From: Burkholderiales bacterium
Lineage (GTDB): Bacteria > Pseudomonadota > Gammaproteobacteria > Burkholderiales > SG8-39
NCBI GenBank assembly: GCA_014860445.1
Contig: JACZJT010000048.1
Location: forward strand, 1 to 64,000
DNA length: 64,000 nucleotides
Direction: 5' to 3'
Made by a program: the position numbers and the translations under genes. Within the stretch, counting starts at the first letter, position 1. Every line of letters starts with the position of its first letter. The notes under the pieces were generated by a model that made no database searches, was not told the DNA's origin, and was given only the letters and a program-made list of their open reading frames with translations. Shown one piece after another: positions 29,167 through 39,513 of the stretch.

Positions 29167-30222
29167 ATGACAATTGAAATGCGTGCAGTCGATCACCCAT
29201 CGGTTTGGCGCGGTCCCGACATGGCCGGCCGCGACGACTGGATCGTGCGGCTCGACGATGCCGATTGCGCGGAGCTCGATGCGGCACTGAGGCATGCTCG
29301 GACGCGCGGCATTGGCATACCAGCGCTTTCCAAAGAGAACTTTCCGATCCCGGGAATGGCGCGCAAGCTTGCCGGCGTGCTGGCCGAGATCGAGGACGGA
29401 CGCGGCTTCGCATTGCTGCGCGGGCTGCCAGTCGAGCGTTACTCGAAAGCCGACGCCGCGCTCATCTATTGGGGCATAGGTGCGCATTTCGGTCCGGCCT
29501 TCGCGCAAAACGCACAGGGCGACATGCTGGGCCATGTGCGCGACCTCGGTGCCGACTGGCGCACCGACATGAAAGCGCGCGGCTATCAGACGCGGATGCA
29601 CCTGCCGTTCCACAACGATTCGACCGATGTGGTCGGTTTGTTGTGTCTGCGCAGTGCGAAATCTGGCGGCAGTTCGCTTATCGTCAGCTCGACCGCCGTG
29701 CACAATGAAGTGCTGGCGCGTCGCCCCGACCTCGCGCGCGTTCTCTACGAGCCTTTTTGCGTCGATCGTCGCGGCGAGGAAACACCGGGGCAGAAGCCAT
29801 ACTACATCACACCATGTTTCAATTGGTTCAAGGGCCGCATGTTGATCCGCTACAACCGCAACTTCATCGAGTCGGCGCAGCGTTTCGATGAAGTGCCGCG
29901 CCTGACGGCGCTGCAATTGGAGGCGTTCGACCTGCTGGATAAGTTATTCAACGACCCGGCCTTCTGTCTAGACATGCCCTTCGAACCCGGTGACATGCAA
30001 TTCATCTGCAATTACGTGATCCTTCATTCGCGCGGCGACTACGAGGATTATGCCGATCCAGAACTCAAACGCCATTTGCTGCGCCTCTGGCTGCGCACGC
30101 CCGGATTTAAGGAGCTGCCAGCGGCTTTTGCCGACCGCAATGCCGACATGTTGGAGTGGCAGAAGAGCCCCAAGGCACCCGTATTCGACGTGAGCGAGAT
30201 CGTCGCCGAGCTTGCACATTGA
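29167..30222 (+). CDS. TauD/TfdA-family Fe(II)/2-oxoglutarate dioxygenase
   Basis: This is a 351-residue protein. The iron-binding HxD is seen in LPFHNDSTDVVGL and the second His in YVILHSRGDYED. GRGFALLRGLPVERY is typical for the clavaminate-synthase-like TauD group. It would hydroxylate a substrate using O2 and 2-oxoglutarate. GAGGGGAA precedes the ATG. It is the last gene of the rightward arm, ~95 bp after the dehydrogenases, so O2-dependent chemistry is part of the pathway. Confidence 0.85.
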   Translation: MTIEMRAVDHPSVWRGPDMAGRDDWIVRLDDADCAELDAALRHARTRGIGIPALSKENFPIPGMARKLAGVLAEIEDGRGFALLRGLPVERYSKADAALIYWGIGAHFGPAFAQNAQGDMLGHVRDLGADWRTDMKARGYQTRMHLPFHNDSTDVVGLLCLRSAKSGGSSLIVSSTAVHNEVLARRPDLARVLYEPFCVDRRGEETPGQKPYYITPCFNWFKGRMLIRYNRNFIESAQRFDEVPRLTALQLEAFDLLDKLFNDPAFCLDMPFEPGDMQFICNYVILHSRGDYEDYADPELKRHLLRLWLRTPGFKELPAAFADRNADMLEWQKSPKAPVFDVSEIVAELAH

Positions 30223-30798
30223 GGCGCTGCGCAATGGGAGGCGCAAGTGAACCTGGAGATTCGTACCCGGTTGCCTTGCACGCTAATTTCTAGTCGGAAT
30301 CAAAAGCTACCTCAGCAGATCCATTCCATCGCATAGGGAACCGCCGACGTCTTCTGTAACCGAACGCTCAAGTCGGCAAACCTGACCGACTCGATGCGCG
30401 CCGCGCAAAGGACCGGTTAGGCCGATCTTCCGTCATCGAGTAACGGTCCGTGAATGGCAGCTTCTGTCATAAACTGCCGCTCAGACGCCTGGAGTTTTCG
30501 CGTCACAAGTGACTCTTCCTGGCCGAAAGCGTGAGCCTACTACGACGCCCGTAAGCAGTCGTTCGCCCCTTCAGTCCCGAAAATATTGTCGTGGGTGTCG
30601 AATGCCGAGGCGCCGGATGGGCCCATGCAATCCATCTACTGCTGGAAGCTCAATATATTCATACCGGGGCGGTCCCGGCTTCCGTGGTGTGAGTTGGAAC
30701 ACCACTTCATCGAAGCGCCAGGACCGCTCCGTGTCCGGAATCTAAATTTAGAACCACGTGACAGGATTGGCGGCCATCAACGTCCTCGTTAAATGTAT
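30223..30798. other. Gene-free intergenic region between convergent transcripts
   Basis: About 575 bases lie between the ends of the dioxygenase and the dehydratase genes. Frames are short and without motifs. No T-tailed hairpin or tRNA-like structure was seen. Confidence 0.6.
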
Positions 30799-32523
30799 TC
30801 AGTGAATCTCCGGATCCGGCGTTTCCGCGCCGGCCTCCAGGAAATCGAAATCGCAGCCTTCGTTCGCCTGGGTGATGTGCTGCGAGAACGCCGCACCGTA
30901 GCCGCGCTGGTAGCGCGGCGCAGGCGCTTTCCACGCGGCTTTGCGTTTGGCCAGTTCGGCGTCGCTGACTTTCAGATTCAGTTTTCGGCCAGGCACATCG
31001 AGTTCGATCAGATCGCCGTCCTGCACCAGCGCCAGCGGCCCGCCTATCCAGGACTCGGGTGCGATATGCAGTACGCAGGCGCCGTAGGAGGTGCCGCTCA
31101 TGCGCGCATCGGATATGCGCACCATGTCGCGCACGCCTTCTTTCAGCAGCTTTTGCGGGATCGGCAGCTGGCCCCATTCGGGCATGCCCGGGCCGCCCAG
31201 CGGGCCGGCGTGCTTGAGCACGATCACCGAATCCTTATCGATGGCCAGGTCCGGATCGTCGATGCGTGCCGCCATGTCGTTGTAGTCGGCGAACACGACG
31301 GCCTTGCCGGTGTGTCGGTGTAGATGCGCTTCGGCCGCGGGCGGCTTGATCACCGCACCGTCGGGGGCGAGGTTGCCGCGCAGCACCGCCAGGCTGTCTG
31401 ATTTCACCAGGGCTTTGTCGACGGAGCGAATGATGTCCTCGTCGAACACTTTCGCGTCGGCGATGTTCTCTCCCATGCTTTTGCCGTTTGCGGTTGTCGC
31501 ACCGGCCTTGATCAGGCCGCCCAGATTCTTCAGAACGGCGCGTAGTCCGCCGCCATAGTAGAAATCCTCCATCAGATATTTTCCAGATGGGCGGATGTTG
31601 GCCAGCAGCGGCGTTTTGCGCGCCAGCGCATCGAACAGATCCAGGTCGAGCATCACGCCGGCGCGGCGTGCGATCGCGATCAGGTGCACGATGGCATTGG
31701 TCGAGCCGCCGATTGCCAGCACCGCGGTGACTGCGTTATGGATGGCGTCGGCGTCGAGAATATCGCGCGGCTTGAGATCTTCCCACACCATATCGACGGC
31801 GCGCTTTCCCGTGAGCGTGGCCATCGCCGCGTGGCGCGAATCAGGCGCGGGAATCGAAGCGGCGCCGGGAAGGGTGAAGCCCATCGCTTCGGCGGCGCTG
31901 GTCATCGTCGAGGCCGTGCCCATGGTCATGCAATGTCCGGGCGAGCGCGCGATGCCCTGCTCGATCTCCTGCCAGTCCTTTTCGCTGATGTTGCCGGCGC
32001 GCAGCTCCGCCCAGTATTTCCAGGTGTCCGAACCCGATCCCAGGGTCGCGCCGCCCCAGTTGCCTCGCAGCATCGGACCGGCGGGCATGAAGATCGCCGG
32101 CAGGTTCATGCTGATCGCGCCCATCAACAGCGCCGGCGTGGTCTTGTCGCATCCGCCCATGAGCACCGCGCCGTCGGCGGGATAGGAGCGCAGCAGTTCT
32201 TCCGTCTCCATGGCAAGGAAGTTGCGGTACATCATGGTCGTCGGTTTCTGGAACGGTTCGGACAGCGACATTGCAGGCATTTCGACCGGGAAGCCGCCCG
32301 CCTGCCACACACCGCGCTTCACTTCCTCGACGCGCTGCTTGAAATGGGTATGACAGGGATTGATATCGCTCCAGGTGTTGATGATCGCAATCACCGGCTT
32401 GCCGGCGTAGTCGCTGCGGTCATAGCCCATCTGCGCCGTGCGCGAACGGTGGCCGAAGGCGCGCATGTCGCGGGCGCCGTACCAGCGGTGGCTGCGCAGC
32501 TGTTCCGGGGTTTTCTTTTTCAC
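30799..32523 (-). CDS. IlvD/Edd-family dehydratase, L-arabonate dehydratase-like
   Basis: This 574-residue [Fe-S] enzyme begins [19 protein letters not shown], includes [17 protein letters not shown] and the cluster cysteines in [10 protein letters not shown] and [13 protein letters not shown]. The RSHRWYG start and the body match sugar-acid (arabonate/pentonate) dehydratases better than dihydroxy-acid dehydratase (IlvD). The GTG at 32523 follows AAAGGAAA and overlaps the otsB stop as GTGA, so a longer in-frame start inside otsB is rejected. Its coupling to trehalose genes is odd, as no other sugar-acid gene is near. Confidence 0.82.
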   Translation of the reverse strand: MKKKTPEQLRSHRWYGARDMRAFGHRSRTAQMGYDRSDYAGKPVIAIINTWSDINPCHTHFKQRVEEVKRGVWQAGGFPVEMPAMSLSEPFQKPTTMMYRNFLAMETEELLRSYPADGAVLMGGCDKTTPALLMGAISMNLPAIFMPAGPMLRGNWGGATLGSGSDTWKYWAELRAGNISEKDWQEIEQGIARSPGHCMTMGTASTMTSAAEAMGFTLPGAASIPAPDSRHAAMATLTGKRAVDMVWEDLKPRDILDADAIHNAVTAVLAIGGSTNAIVHLIAIARRAGVMLDLDLFDALARKTPLLANIRPSGKYLMEDFYYGGGLRAVLKNLGGLIKAGATTANGKSMGENIADAKVFDEDIIRSVDKALVKSDSLAVLRGNLAPDGAVIKPPAAEAHLHRHTGKAVVFADYNDMAARIDDPDLAIDKDSVIVLKHAGPLGGPGMPEWGQLPIPQKLLKEGVRDMVRISDARMSGTSYGACVLHIAPESWIGGPLALVQDGDLIELDVPGRKLNLKVSDAELAKRKAAWKAPAPRYQRGYGAAFSQHITQANEGCDFDFLEAGAETPDPEIH

Positions 32524-33275
32524 GTTGGTTTCCTTTTGGTCAAAACGTCTGCCAGCCATCGTCGCACCGCAGCCACGTCGGGCAGGCGGTAGCGCGCGCA
32601 ACTCGCGCCTTTGCCGACTTTAATGGAAATGCCGTCCCGCTTGTTCACCGCGGCGAAGCCGTGCTCGTCGTTGCGGTCGTCGCCGATGAACACCGGGCGC
32701 CTGCCTTTGAACGGTGGCTCCGTCAGATAGGCCGTGATCGCAGCGCCCTTGTCCATGCCCGCCGGTTTGATTTCCGCCACGCACCTGCCGCGCTGCACTT
32801 CGAGCCCGGCGTCGGCGTCGGCCGCCAGCCGCGCCATGAGCCGATGCGCGTAGGATGCCAAGCGTGGCGCGAGGCGGTAATGCAGCGCCAGCGTCAATCC
32901 CTTGTCCTCGAGCAGCAGTCCGGGATGGCGCGCGAGTATCGGCGCCAGCGCCGCCTTGATCGCGGTCTTCGCTGCCGCAGGCGCCGCGTGGGTCCACAAT
33001 CGACCTTCAGCAGTGCGGCGCTCCAGCCCGTGCTGGCCGGCCATGGGCAGGTTCAACTTTCCGAGGCGCTGATCGAGAAACGCCAGCCCGCGCCCGCTGA
33101 CCAGCGCCACCGCGCCGCTCTCCTGCTGCAGGCGTGCGATCAGTTCAAGCAGCGCGGCGTCGATGTGGACTGCGTCCGGCGTGTCGGCGATGTCGATCAG
33201 GGTTCCATCGACATCCAGAAAATAGGCCCACTCGAGACTGGGTGCCGGAGGAACTCCGGCGCGCACGCTGCTCAC
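32520..33275 (-). CDS. otsB: Trehalose-6-phosphate phosphatase
   Basis: This 251-residue HAD phosphatase has the nucleophile motif [39 protein letters not shown] and [13 protein letters not shown]. It dephosphorylates trehalose-6-phosphate. The GTG at 33275 overlaps the otsA stop (GTGA); the longer frame into otsA is a shadow. It is the second gene of an otsA-otsB-dehydratase operon. Confidence 0.88.
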   Translation of the reverse strand: MSSVRAGVPPAPSLEWAYFLDVDGTLIDIADTPDAVHIDAALLELIARLQQESGAVALVSGRGLAFLDQRLGKLNLPMAGQHGLERRTAEGRLWTHAAPAAAKTAIKAALAPILARHPGLLLEDKGLTLALHYRLAPRLASYAHRLMARLAADADAGLEVQRGRCVAEIKPAGMDKGAAITAYLTEPPFKGRRPVFIGDDRNDEHGFAAVNKRDGISIKVGKGASCARYRLPDVAAVRRWLADVLTKRKPT

Positions 33276-35503
33276 GCCGTCGTTCGTCCCGTTTTCTCGA
33301 CCAGGCGGCTGCGGCGGCGCATGGCGGCTGCATCCAGCAGCATGCGGCCGGCCCAGCGGAAGACGTTGTACTCGGCCACCAGTCCGCGCATCAGACGCAT
33401 GCGGTCGCGTTGTTCGTCGCCCGGCATTTTCAGCGCCAGGTGCAGGGCGGCGGCGCATTCGTCGGCATCGTAGGGGTTGACGATCAGGGCCTCGGGCAAC
33501 TCGCGCGCAGCGCCGGTAAATTGCGAGAGGATCAGCACGCCGCGGTCATCGTCGCGCGCCGCGACAAATTCCTTGGCCACCAGGTTCATGCCATCGTGCA
33601 GGCTGCTCACAAAACAGAGATCGGCGGCGCGAAAATATTCATAGACCTGGCGTTGTTCGTGGTGCTCGACCTTGAGCACGATGGGCGGCGGTCCGCGCCG
33701 CGCAAAGCGGCCGTTGATGCGCGTAGCCATGGCCCGCACCTGCGCCTGGTGGTGCTCGTACTCCTCGATGCCCGAGCGCGTCGGCGCGGCGATCTGCACA
33801 AAGCTGAACCGGCCGACCCACTCGGGCTTCAATTCGAGCAGGCGCTCGATGGCGCTGAAGCGTTCGAGGATTCCTTTGGTGTAGTCGAGGCGGTCTACGC
33901 CGATGCCGAGCTTGTGCTCGAGGGGCAGGTCGTTCAGTTTTCGAATATTGCTGCGGCAGTCGGCTACGCTTGTCTGTACGCTTTCCTCGTTCGGCGGCCA
34001 GGCGATGGAAATCGGGTAGCGGCGCACGGCGGTGAGCTTGCCGCCGAATGACACGGTGAAGGCCGCGCGGTCGACGCGCGCCTCGAGAAAACGGTCCACG
34101 GTATCGACAAAATTGTTGCAGTGGAACTGGGTGTGAAAACCGAGAATGCTGCTGCCCAGCATCCCCTCCAGCACCTGATCGCGCCAGGGGCAGATGGCGA
34201 AGGACTCGGGGTTGGGCCAGGGAATGTGCCAGAAGGTGATGACCGTTGCGTTCGGCAGTATCTCGCGGATCATGTTCGGCAGCAGGGCGAAGTGGTAGTC
34301 CTGCACCAGCACGATGGGGTCCTTTGTCTTGGCCTCGTCGGCGACGGCCTCGGCGAACTTGCGGTTGACGGCGACGTAATGGGCCCAGTCGGCCGAGCGG
34401 AATGTCGGGCGCACATGGGCAATATGGCACAAGGGCCACAGCCCCTCGTTGGCGAATCCGTAGTAATAGCCTGCCTCCTCTTCCGGCGTCAGCCAGACGC
34501 GGCGGATGCGGTAAGCGGGTTTTTCCGGCGGCACTGCGACGCGGTCGTGCTTGTCGACTACGTCGCGGTCGGCCGAACCGCTGCCATGGGCGATCCACGT
34601 GCCCGAGCAGGCGCGCATGATCGGCTCCAGCGCCGTGACCACGCCGCTGGCCGGCCGCTGCACATCGATGCGATCGCCGCGGCGTTCGTGAATATAGGGT
34701 TCGCGGTTGGAGACCACGAGCACGTCTTCGCCGCTCAGTTCGCCGCGCAGAATCGCGCGCAGGGCCTCCGGCGTCCAGGTGATCTGACTTTCATCGCGTG
34801 CGTGCGCGTCGGATTCCAGGTCGCGGATCAAGCGCTGCAAATCGCGCGCGATCGGCTTGAAACCGGGCAGCGTGGGCGCCGCGCTCGCACCCGGGTGCCG
34901 CAGCAGGCCCTCGCCGCGCAACAACGCGCGCATGCCGGCGATCCAGCCGCGCCATGACAGCTGCGCGACGACGACCGTGATCAGTGATACCACGCCCGCC
35001 AGTCCCATGAATAGGTAGAACACATAGCGTTTGGTTTCTTCGCTGCGGCGGGTGACGAAACTCATGTCCTGCACCAGCACCAGGCGGCCGTTCGGCGCAG
35101 CCTCGCTCACCATCGGTTTCACCGTAACGTGCAGCGGCCCCTGGTCGCTGGGCAAGAGATGATTGCGCGGTCCTTCCCAGCGCCGGAGTTCGTCGCAGTG
35201 AATTTCTTCTGGAAGCGAACGCGTGGCCAGGGCTTTGCCTGTCGGGGCAGCGCAGTACCCGATCGCGAACAAGCGTTCGTCGCGGGTGATGCGGTTGAAG
35301 AATTCGATGGTCTTGGTCTTCTTTTTGGCCGTCAGCTGTTCCAGCAGCGGTTCCTGCAGCGTATTGGCCACCAGTGACGCGCGGCTGTCGAGGTCCTGCA
35401 CGAACCAACTCAGGGTCAGGCGGTCGACCAGCGGGCCGACCGCGTAGGCAATGCCCGCCAGCACCAGCAGCAGCGGCAAAACGAAGCGCAGGGACAATCT
35501 CAT
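33272..35503 (-). CDS. otsA: Trehalose-6-phosphate synthase with membrane sensor-like N-terminus
   Basis: This 743-residue protein is far longer than the ~460-residue soluble OtsA. Residues ~5-25 and ~158-182 are transmembrane helices bracketing a ~130-residue periplasmic region, followed by a HAMP-like linker ([17 protein letters not shown]). From ~260 the GT20 synthase begins: [49 protein letters not shown], then [13 protein letters not shown]. It makes trehalose-6-P from UDP-glucose and glucose-6-P at the inner membrane. The N-terminus has the layout of histidine-kinase or cyclase sensors, so activity may respond to an envelope signal such as osmotic stress; that is inference. Confidence 0.88.
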   Translation of the reverse strand: MRLSLRFVLPLLLVLAGIAYAVGPLVDRLTLSWFVQDLDSRASLVANTLQEPLLEQLTAKKKTKTIEFFNRITRDERLFAIGYCAAPTGKALATRSLPEEIHCDELRRWEGPRNHLLPSDQGPLHVTVKPMVSEAAPNGRLVLVQDMSFVTRRSEETKRYVFYLFMGLAGVVSLITVVVAQLSWRGWIAGMRALLRGEGLLRHPGASAAPTLPGFKPIARDLQRLIRDLESDAHARDESQITWTPEALRAILRGELSGEDVLVVSNREPYIHERRGDRIDVQRPASGVVTALEPIMRACSGTWIAHGSGSADRDVVDKHDRVAVPPEKPAYRIRRVWLTPEEEAGYYYGFANEGLWPLCHIAHVRPTFRSADWAHYVAVNRKFAEAVADEAKTKDPIVLVQDYHFALLPNMIREILPNATVITFWHIPWPNPESFAICPWRDQVLEGMLGSSILGFHTQFHCNNFVDTVDRFLEARVDRAAFTVSFGGKLTAVRRYPISIAWPPNEESVQTSVADCRSNIRKLNDLPLEHKLGIGVDRLDYTKGILERFSAIERLLELKPEWVGRFSFVQIAAPTRSGIEEYEHHQAQVRAMATRINGRFARRGPPPIVLKVEHHEQRQVYEYFRAADLCFVSSLHDGMNLVAKEFVAARDDDRGVLILSQFTGAARELPEALIVNPYDADECAAALHLALKMPGDEQRDRMRLMRGLVAEYNVFRWAGRMLLDAAAMRRRSRLVEKTGRTTA

Positions 35504-35640
35504 GGCCTTACTCTACCAGCCAGTCCGTCTCAACGAAACCTTTTGTCTAAAACGAACGATCAACAAAGGGGGCGGCCAGGATTCCGCCGGAACACCGGTG
35601 AAGCATTCCTCCGGCCGCAATCGAATCGCTGCATACCGCT

Positions 35641-36411
35641 TTAAGCGCTGGCGCGATACCCCAGGCCGTGCGAAATGTCTTCCGCGGTTCGCTTCACCAG
35701 CGGGTACCACGCCTGCTTCATGCGCTCCGCAGGCGCCGAGACCGACAGGCCGGCGACGAGGATGCCTTCATCGTCACGTATGCCCGCGCCTATGCAACGC
35801 ACGCCGAGCTCGGCCTCCTCGAAATCAGTGGCATAGCCCTGCCGGCGCGCTTTTTCGAGTTCCTTTTCCAGTGCGCCGATACTGGTCAGGCTGTTGCGCG
35901 TGGGGCCGGGCAGCCCGGTGCGCTGTGCGTAGGCGCGCAGACCGGCGACGCCGTCCTCGAGAAGGAACAGCTTTCCGACAGCGGTGATGTGCAGCGGCGC
36001 GCGTCCGCCTATGACATTGACCACGCGCATCATCGAGCGACCGCCGGACGTGCGCTCGATGTAGACGATCTCGTCTTCGCGCCGCACCGACAGGTTGATC
36101 GCTTCGCCGATGACTGCATGCAGTTCGCGCATGAGCGGCAGCGCGAGTTCGCGCACGCTCAGCCTGGACTTCGCACTATTGCCGAGTTCGATCAGGCGCA
36201 TTCCGAGGCGATAGCTGCCTGGTTCCGCGCGCTCGACCATTCTGCCGTTGACCATGGCTGTGAGAATGCGGTGCGCGGTCGACGGATGAAGTCCTGCGGA
36301 TTTCGCCAGATGCTTCAGGCTGGCCGGAACGGGCGATTCGGCCAGCGCGTCCAGCAGCCTCGTCATGCGCTCGATGACTTGAATGGAATTCTTGGATTCT
36401 GCCTGTGTCAT
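35641..36411 (-). CDS. IclR-family transcriptional regulator
   Basis: This 256-residue protein has a winged HTH (LKHLAKSAGLHPSTAHRILTAMV) and the IclR effector domain (YIERTSGGRSMMRVVNVIGG, GVRCIGAGIRDDEG). The ATG at 36411 is chosen as the conserved start; 27 further codons upstream lack conservation. It is divergent from the mmsA operon with ~170 bp of shared control DNA, so it probably regulates that operon and itself. Confidence 0.88.
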   Translation of the reverse strand: MTQAESKNSIQVIERMTRLLDALAESPVPASLKHLAKSAGLHPSTAHRILTAMVNGRMVERAEPGSYRLGMRLIELGNSAKSRLSVRELALPLMRELHAVIGEAINLSVRREDEIVYIERTSGGRSMMRVVNVIGGRAPLHITAVGKLFLLEDGVAGLRAYAQRTGLPGPTRNSLTSIGALEKELEKARRQGYATDFEEAELGVRCIGAGIRDDEGILVAGLSVSAPAERMKQAWYPLVKRTAEDISHGLGYRASA

Positions 36412-36453
36412 GGAAGCAGGGTGGATATCGAATCGCAGGATTCTATACCACAA

Positions 36454-36493
36454 TGTGAAATCTCGATCGCTGACGCCATGGTATGATTTCACA
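36454..36493. promoter_or_regulatory. Inverted repeat TGTGAAAT-N24-ATTTCACA, candidate IclR operator
   Basis: A perfect 8-bp inverted repeat (36454-36461 and 36486-36493) lies in the divergent IclR/mmsA region. Its centres are 32 bp apart, about three helical turns. This fits cooperative binding of a dimer-of-dimers regulator. Confidence 0.45.
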
Positions 36494-36583
36494 CATAAAT
36501 TTCCCGCCTTCAGCGGGTTCGCTGCGTGCCCTCAGGTCCGCTGTTGCACCTCTGAAGCGTCCCCCTATTTAGAGGACATTCGA

Positions 36584-38107
36584 ATGAACCACCCCAATGA
36601 AAAGGCCGTGAGCCAGGCCGGCGTGTCCCTATGGATCAACGGGCGCGCACAGGTCTCGACCAGTACGCGCGTCGGCGAAGTGACCAACCCGGCAACGGGC
36701 GAGGTCGTCCGGCGGGTATCGTTTGCGAACGCCGCGGACATCGACGCCGCAGTGAGCGCGGCGAGCGCCGCGCTCCCCGCCTGGCGCGACGCGCCGCCGC
36801 TCAGGCGCGCGCGCGTGATGCAGAAATTTCTCGCGATCATGCAGGCCAATCAAAAGGAACTGGCGCAACTCACTTCCGAGGAGCACGGTAAAACGCTGCC
36901 CGATGCGCTGGGCAGCGTGCAGCGCGGTATCGAGGTGATCGAATTTGCCTGCGGTGTCCCGCACCTGCTGAAGGGCGAGTACACCGGAAACGCGGGAACC
37001 GGCGTCGATTGCCATACGCTGCGTCAGGCGGTGGGCGTGTGTGCAGGCATCACGCCGTTCAATTTTCCGGCGATGGTGCCGCTGTGGATGTTTCCGGTTT
37101 CGATTGCCTGTGGCAATACCTTCATTCTCAAGCCGTCGGAGAAAGTGCCATCGACCAGCATGAGAATGGCGGAATTGTTCAAAGAGGCCGGACTGCCCGA
37201 CGGCGTGTTCAACGTCGTCCACGGCGACAAGGAGGCGGTGGAGGCGATCCTCAATCATCCGGGCGTTCATGCCGTTTCTTTCGTAGGGTCCACCCCGATT
37301 GCGAAATACATATACGAGACCTGCGCGCGAAACGGCAAGCGCGTGCAGGCACTGGGCGGCGCCAAGAATCACGCTGTGGTACTGCCGGACGCGGATCTGG
37401 AATTCACCGCCGATGCGCTCATCGGCGCCGCCTACGGTTCGGCGGGCGAACGCTGCATGGCGATTTCGGCTGTCGTGGCGGTGGGCGCCATCGGCGATCC
37501 CCTGGTGAAAATGCTTGCCGACAAGGCCGCGAAAATCAAGGTGGGAGCAGGCGATGCCGAGGGCGTGGAAATGGGACCGCTGGTCACCATGGCGCATCGT
37601 GACAAGGTCGAGGGCTATGTCAACATAGGCGTGGCCGAAGGTGCAAAGCTGGTTCTCGACGGACGCAACAAGAAGGTCCCGGGCCACGAGGACGGGTTTT
37701 TTATCGGCACGACCCTGTTCGACCAGGTCAAGTCCGACATGAAGATCTACAAGGACGAAATCTTCGGTCCGGTGCTGGTCGTGCTGCGCGCCGATACGCT
37801 GGAGGAGGCGATTGCGCTGGTCAACGCGAATCCCTATGGCAACGGCACGGCGATTTTCACGAACTCCGGCGGCGCGGCGCGCCGCTTCGAGGAAGAAATC
37901 CAGGTGGGCATGGTGGGCGTGAACGTGCCCATCCCGGTGCCGATGGCGTTCTATTCTTTTGGCGGCTGGAAGGCTTCGCTGTTTGGCGACCTGCACATGC
38001 ACGGCATGGAGGGCGTCAAGTTCTACACCCGCACAAAGGTGGTGACCACGCGCTGGCCGCACGCGGACACGCCGACCGCCGGTCTCAACATGCCGACGCT
38101 GGGCTGA
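36584..38107 (+). CDS. mmsA: Methylmalonate/malonate semialdehyde dehydrogenase (CoA-acylating)
   Basis: This 507-residue aldehyde dehydrogenase has the MmsA hallmarks GITPFNFPAMVPLWMFP, VGSTPIAKYIYE and the catalytic Cys in GSAGERCMAIS. It converts malonate or methylmalonate semialdehyde plus CoA to acetyl- or propionyl-CoA and CO2 with NAD. The ATG at 36584 fits the family; an in-frame ORF extends upstream into control DNA and is ignored. With the next two genes it completes beta-alanine breakdown. Confidence 0.92.
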   Translation: MNHPNEKAVSQAGVSLWINGRAQVSTSTRVGEVTNPATGEVVRRVSFANAADIDAAVSAASAALPAWRDAPPLRRARVMQKFLAIMQANQKELAQLTSEEHGKTLPDALGSVQRGIEVIEFACGVPHLLKGEYTGNAGTGVDCHTLRQAVGVCAGITPFNFPAMVPLWMFPVSIACGNTFILKPSEKVPSTSMRMAELFKEAGLPDGVFNVVHGDKEAVEAILNHPGVHAVSFVGSTPIAKYIYETCARNGKRVQALGGAKNHAVVLPDADLEFTADALIGAAYGSAGERCMAISAVVAVGAIGDPLVKMLADKAAKIKVGAGDAEGVEMGPLVTMAHRDKVEGYVNIGVAEGAKLVLDGRNKKVPGHEDGFFIGTTLFDQVKSDMKIYKDEIFGPVLVVLRADTLEEAIALVNANPYGNGTAIFTNSGGAARRFEEEIQVGMVGVNVPIPVPMAFYSFGGWKASLFGDLHMHGMEGVKFYTRTKVVTTRWPHADTPTAGLNMPTLG

Positions 38108-38161
38108 GCCGGCTGTTCGCAGGCCACCGACGCACACATTGCAAAATCCAAAGGAAAAGCC

Positions 38162-39496
38162 ATGAACGATCCGAAACCTAGCACGCAGCCGCTCGATCTC
38201 GAGCACTACTGGATGCCTTATACGAACAACCGCGCATTCAAGGCATCGCCGCGCATGATTGCGTCGGCCGAAGGCATGTACTACACCACCGTCGAGGGAA
38301 AAAAAGTGCTCGACGGTCTGGCGACGCTGTGGTGCGTCAACGCAGGTCATTGCCGGCCGAAAATCGTCGAGGCGATACGCAAGCAGGCCGGCATCCTGGA
38401 TTTTTCCTCTTCGTTTTCGGTCGGCCATCCGCTGCCGTTCGAAGTCGCGCGGCGCATTTCCGAACTCACGCCCAAGGGCTTGGACCATGTGTTTTTCGTG
38501 AACTCCGGTTCCGAGGCCGTCGATACGGCGCTGAAAATCGCCTTGGCCTACCACCGGCTCAAAGGCGAGGGCACGCGCACCCGATTCATCGGACGCGAGC
38601 GCGGCTATCATGGCGTGAACCTGGCGGGTATTTCCGTCGGCGGGGTACCCGCGAACCGCAAGGCCTATGGACTGATGATTCCCGGCGTCGATCACCTGCG
38701 CCACACGCATGACCCCGCGCGCAGCGCTTTTTCCCGCGGCCAGCCGGCAGAGGGCGCGGAATTCGCAGACGAACTGGAGCAGCGGATCATTCCGCTGCAC
38801 GACGCCTCCAACATCGCCGCGCTGATCGTGGAGCCGGTATCGGGCGCGGGTGGCGTGCTGATTCCGCCGCAGGGTTATTTGCAGCGACTGCGCCAGATCT
38901 GCGACAAGCACGGCATCCTGCTCATATTCGACGAGGTGATCACCGGTTTCGGGCGCCTGGGCAAGCCTTTCGCGAGCGAATATTTCGGGGTCACACCCGA
39001 TCTCATCACCTTTGCCAAGGGCATCACCAGCGGTACGGTGCCGATGGGCGGCGTCATCGTGAAAGGCGAAATCTACGAAACCTTCATGCAGGCTGCCGGC
39101 GGCGGCATCGATTTCTTCCACGGCTACACCTATTCCGGGCACCCGCTCGCGAGCGCCGCGGCCTTGGGCACGCTGGACACCTATGCCGAAGAAGGCCTGC
39201 TGACGCGCGTGCAAACCCTGGCGGCGGATTTTGAAACGGGCGTGCACGCGTTCAATGGTCTGCCGCATGTGATCGATTGCCGCAATCTGGGGATGATAGG
39301 GGCGATCGAATTCACGCCGCGCGCGGGCGCGCCGGGGGCGCGTGCGAAGGAGGTGTTCGAGAAATGCTGGGACCGCGGCGTGTTCGTGCGCCCGATCGGT
39401 GACAACATCGCTTTTTGCCCGCCCTTGATCGCGGAAAACAAACATCTGGACGAAATGTTCGGCGTCGTCAGCGACGTCGTGCGCAATCTGAGTTGA
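38162..39496 (+). CDS. Beta-alanine:pyruvate (omega-amino acid) aminotransferase
   Basis: This 444-residue class III PLP aminotransferase has HYWMPYTNNRAFKASPRM, FFVNSGSEAVDTALKIAL, LIFDEVITGFGRLG and the PLP Lys in LITFAKGITSGTVPMGG. The N-terminal WMPYT is typical of the beta-alanine--pyruvate group. It makes malonate semialdehyde for MmsA. AAAGGAAAAGCC precedes the ATG. Confidence 0.92.
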   Translation: MNDPKPSTQPLDLEHYWMPYTNNRAFKASPRMIASAEGMYYTTVEGKKVLDGLATLWCVNAGHCRPKIVEAIRKQAGILDFSSSFSVGHPLPFEVARRISELTPKGLDHVFFVNSGSEAVDTALKIALAYHRLKGEGTRTRFIGRERGYHGVNLAGISVGGVPANRKAYGLMIPGVDHLRHTHDPARSAFSRGQPAEGAEFADELEQRIIPLHDASNIAALIVEPVSGAGGVLIPPQGYLQRLRQICDKHGILLIFDEVITGFGRLGKPFASEYFGVTPDLITFAKGITSGTVPMGGVIVKGEIYETFMQAAGGGIDFFHGYTYSGHPLASAAALGTLDTYAEEGLLTRVQTLAADFETGVHAFNGLPHVIDCRNLGMIGAIEFTPRAGAPGARAKEVFEKCWDRGVFVRPIGDNIAFCPPLIAENKHLDEMFGVVSDVVRNLS

Positions 39497-39513
39497 GAAA
39501 GAGGTGAACCGCG

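Noticed and set aside
30799..32601. Calling the dehydratase IlvD (dihydroxy-acid dehydratase)
   Set aside because: The [11 protein letters not shown] start and overall sequence fit sugar-acid dehydratases better, and no other branched-chain amino acid genes are near.
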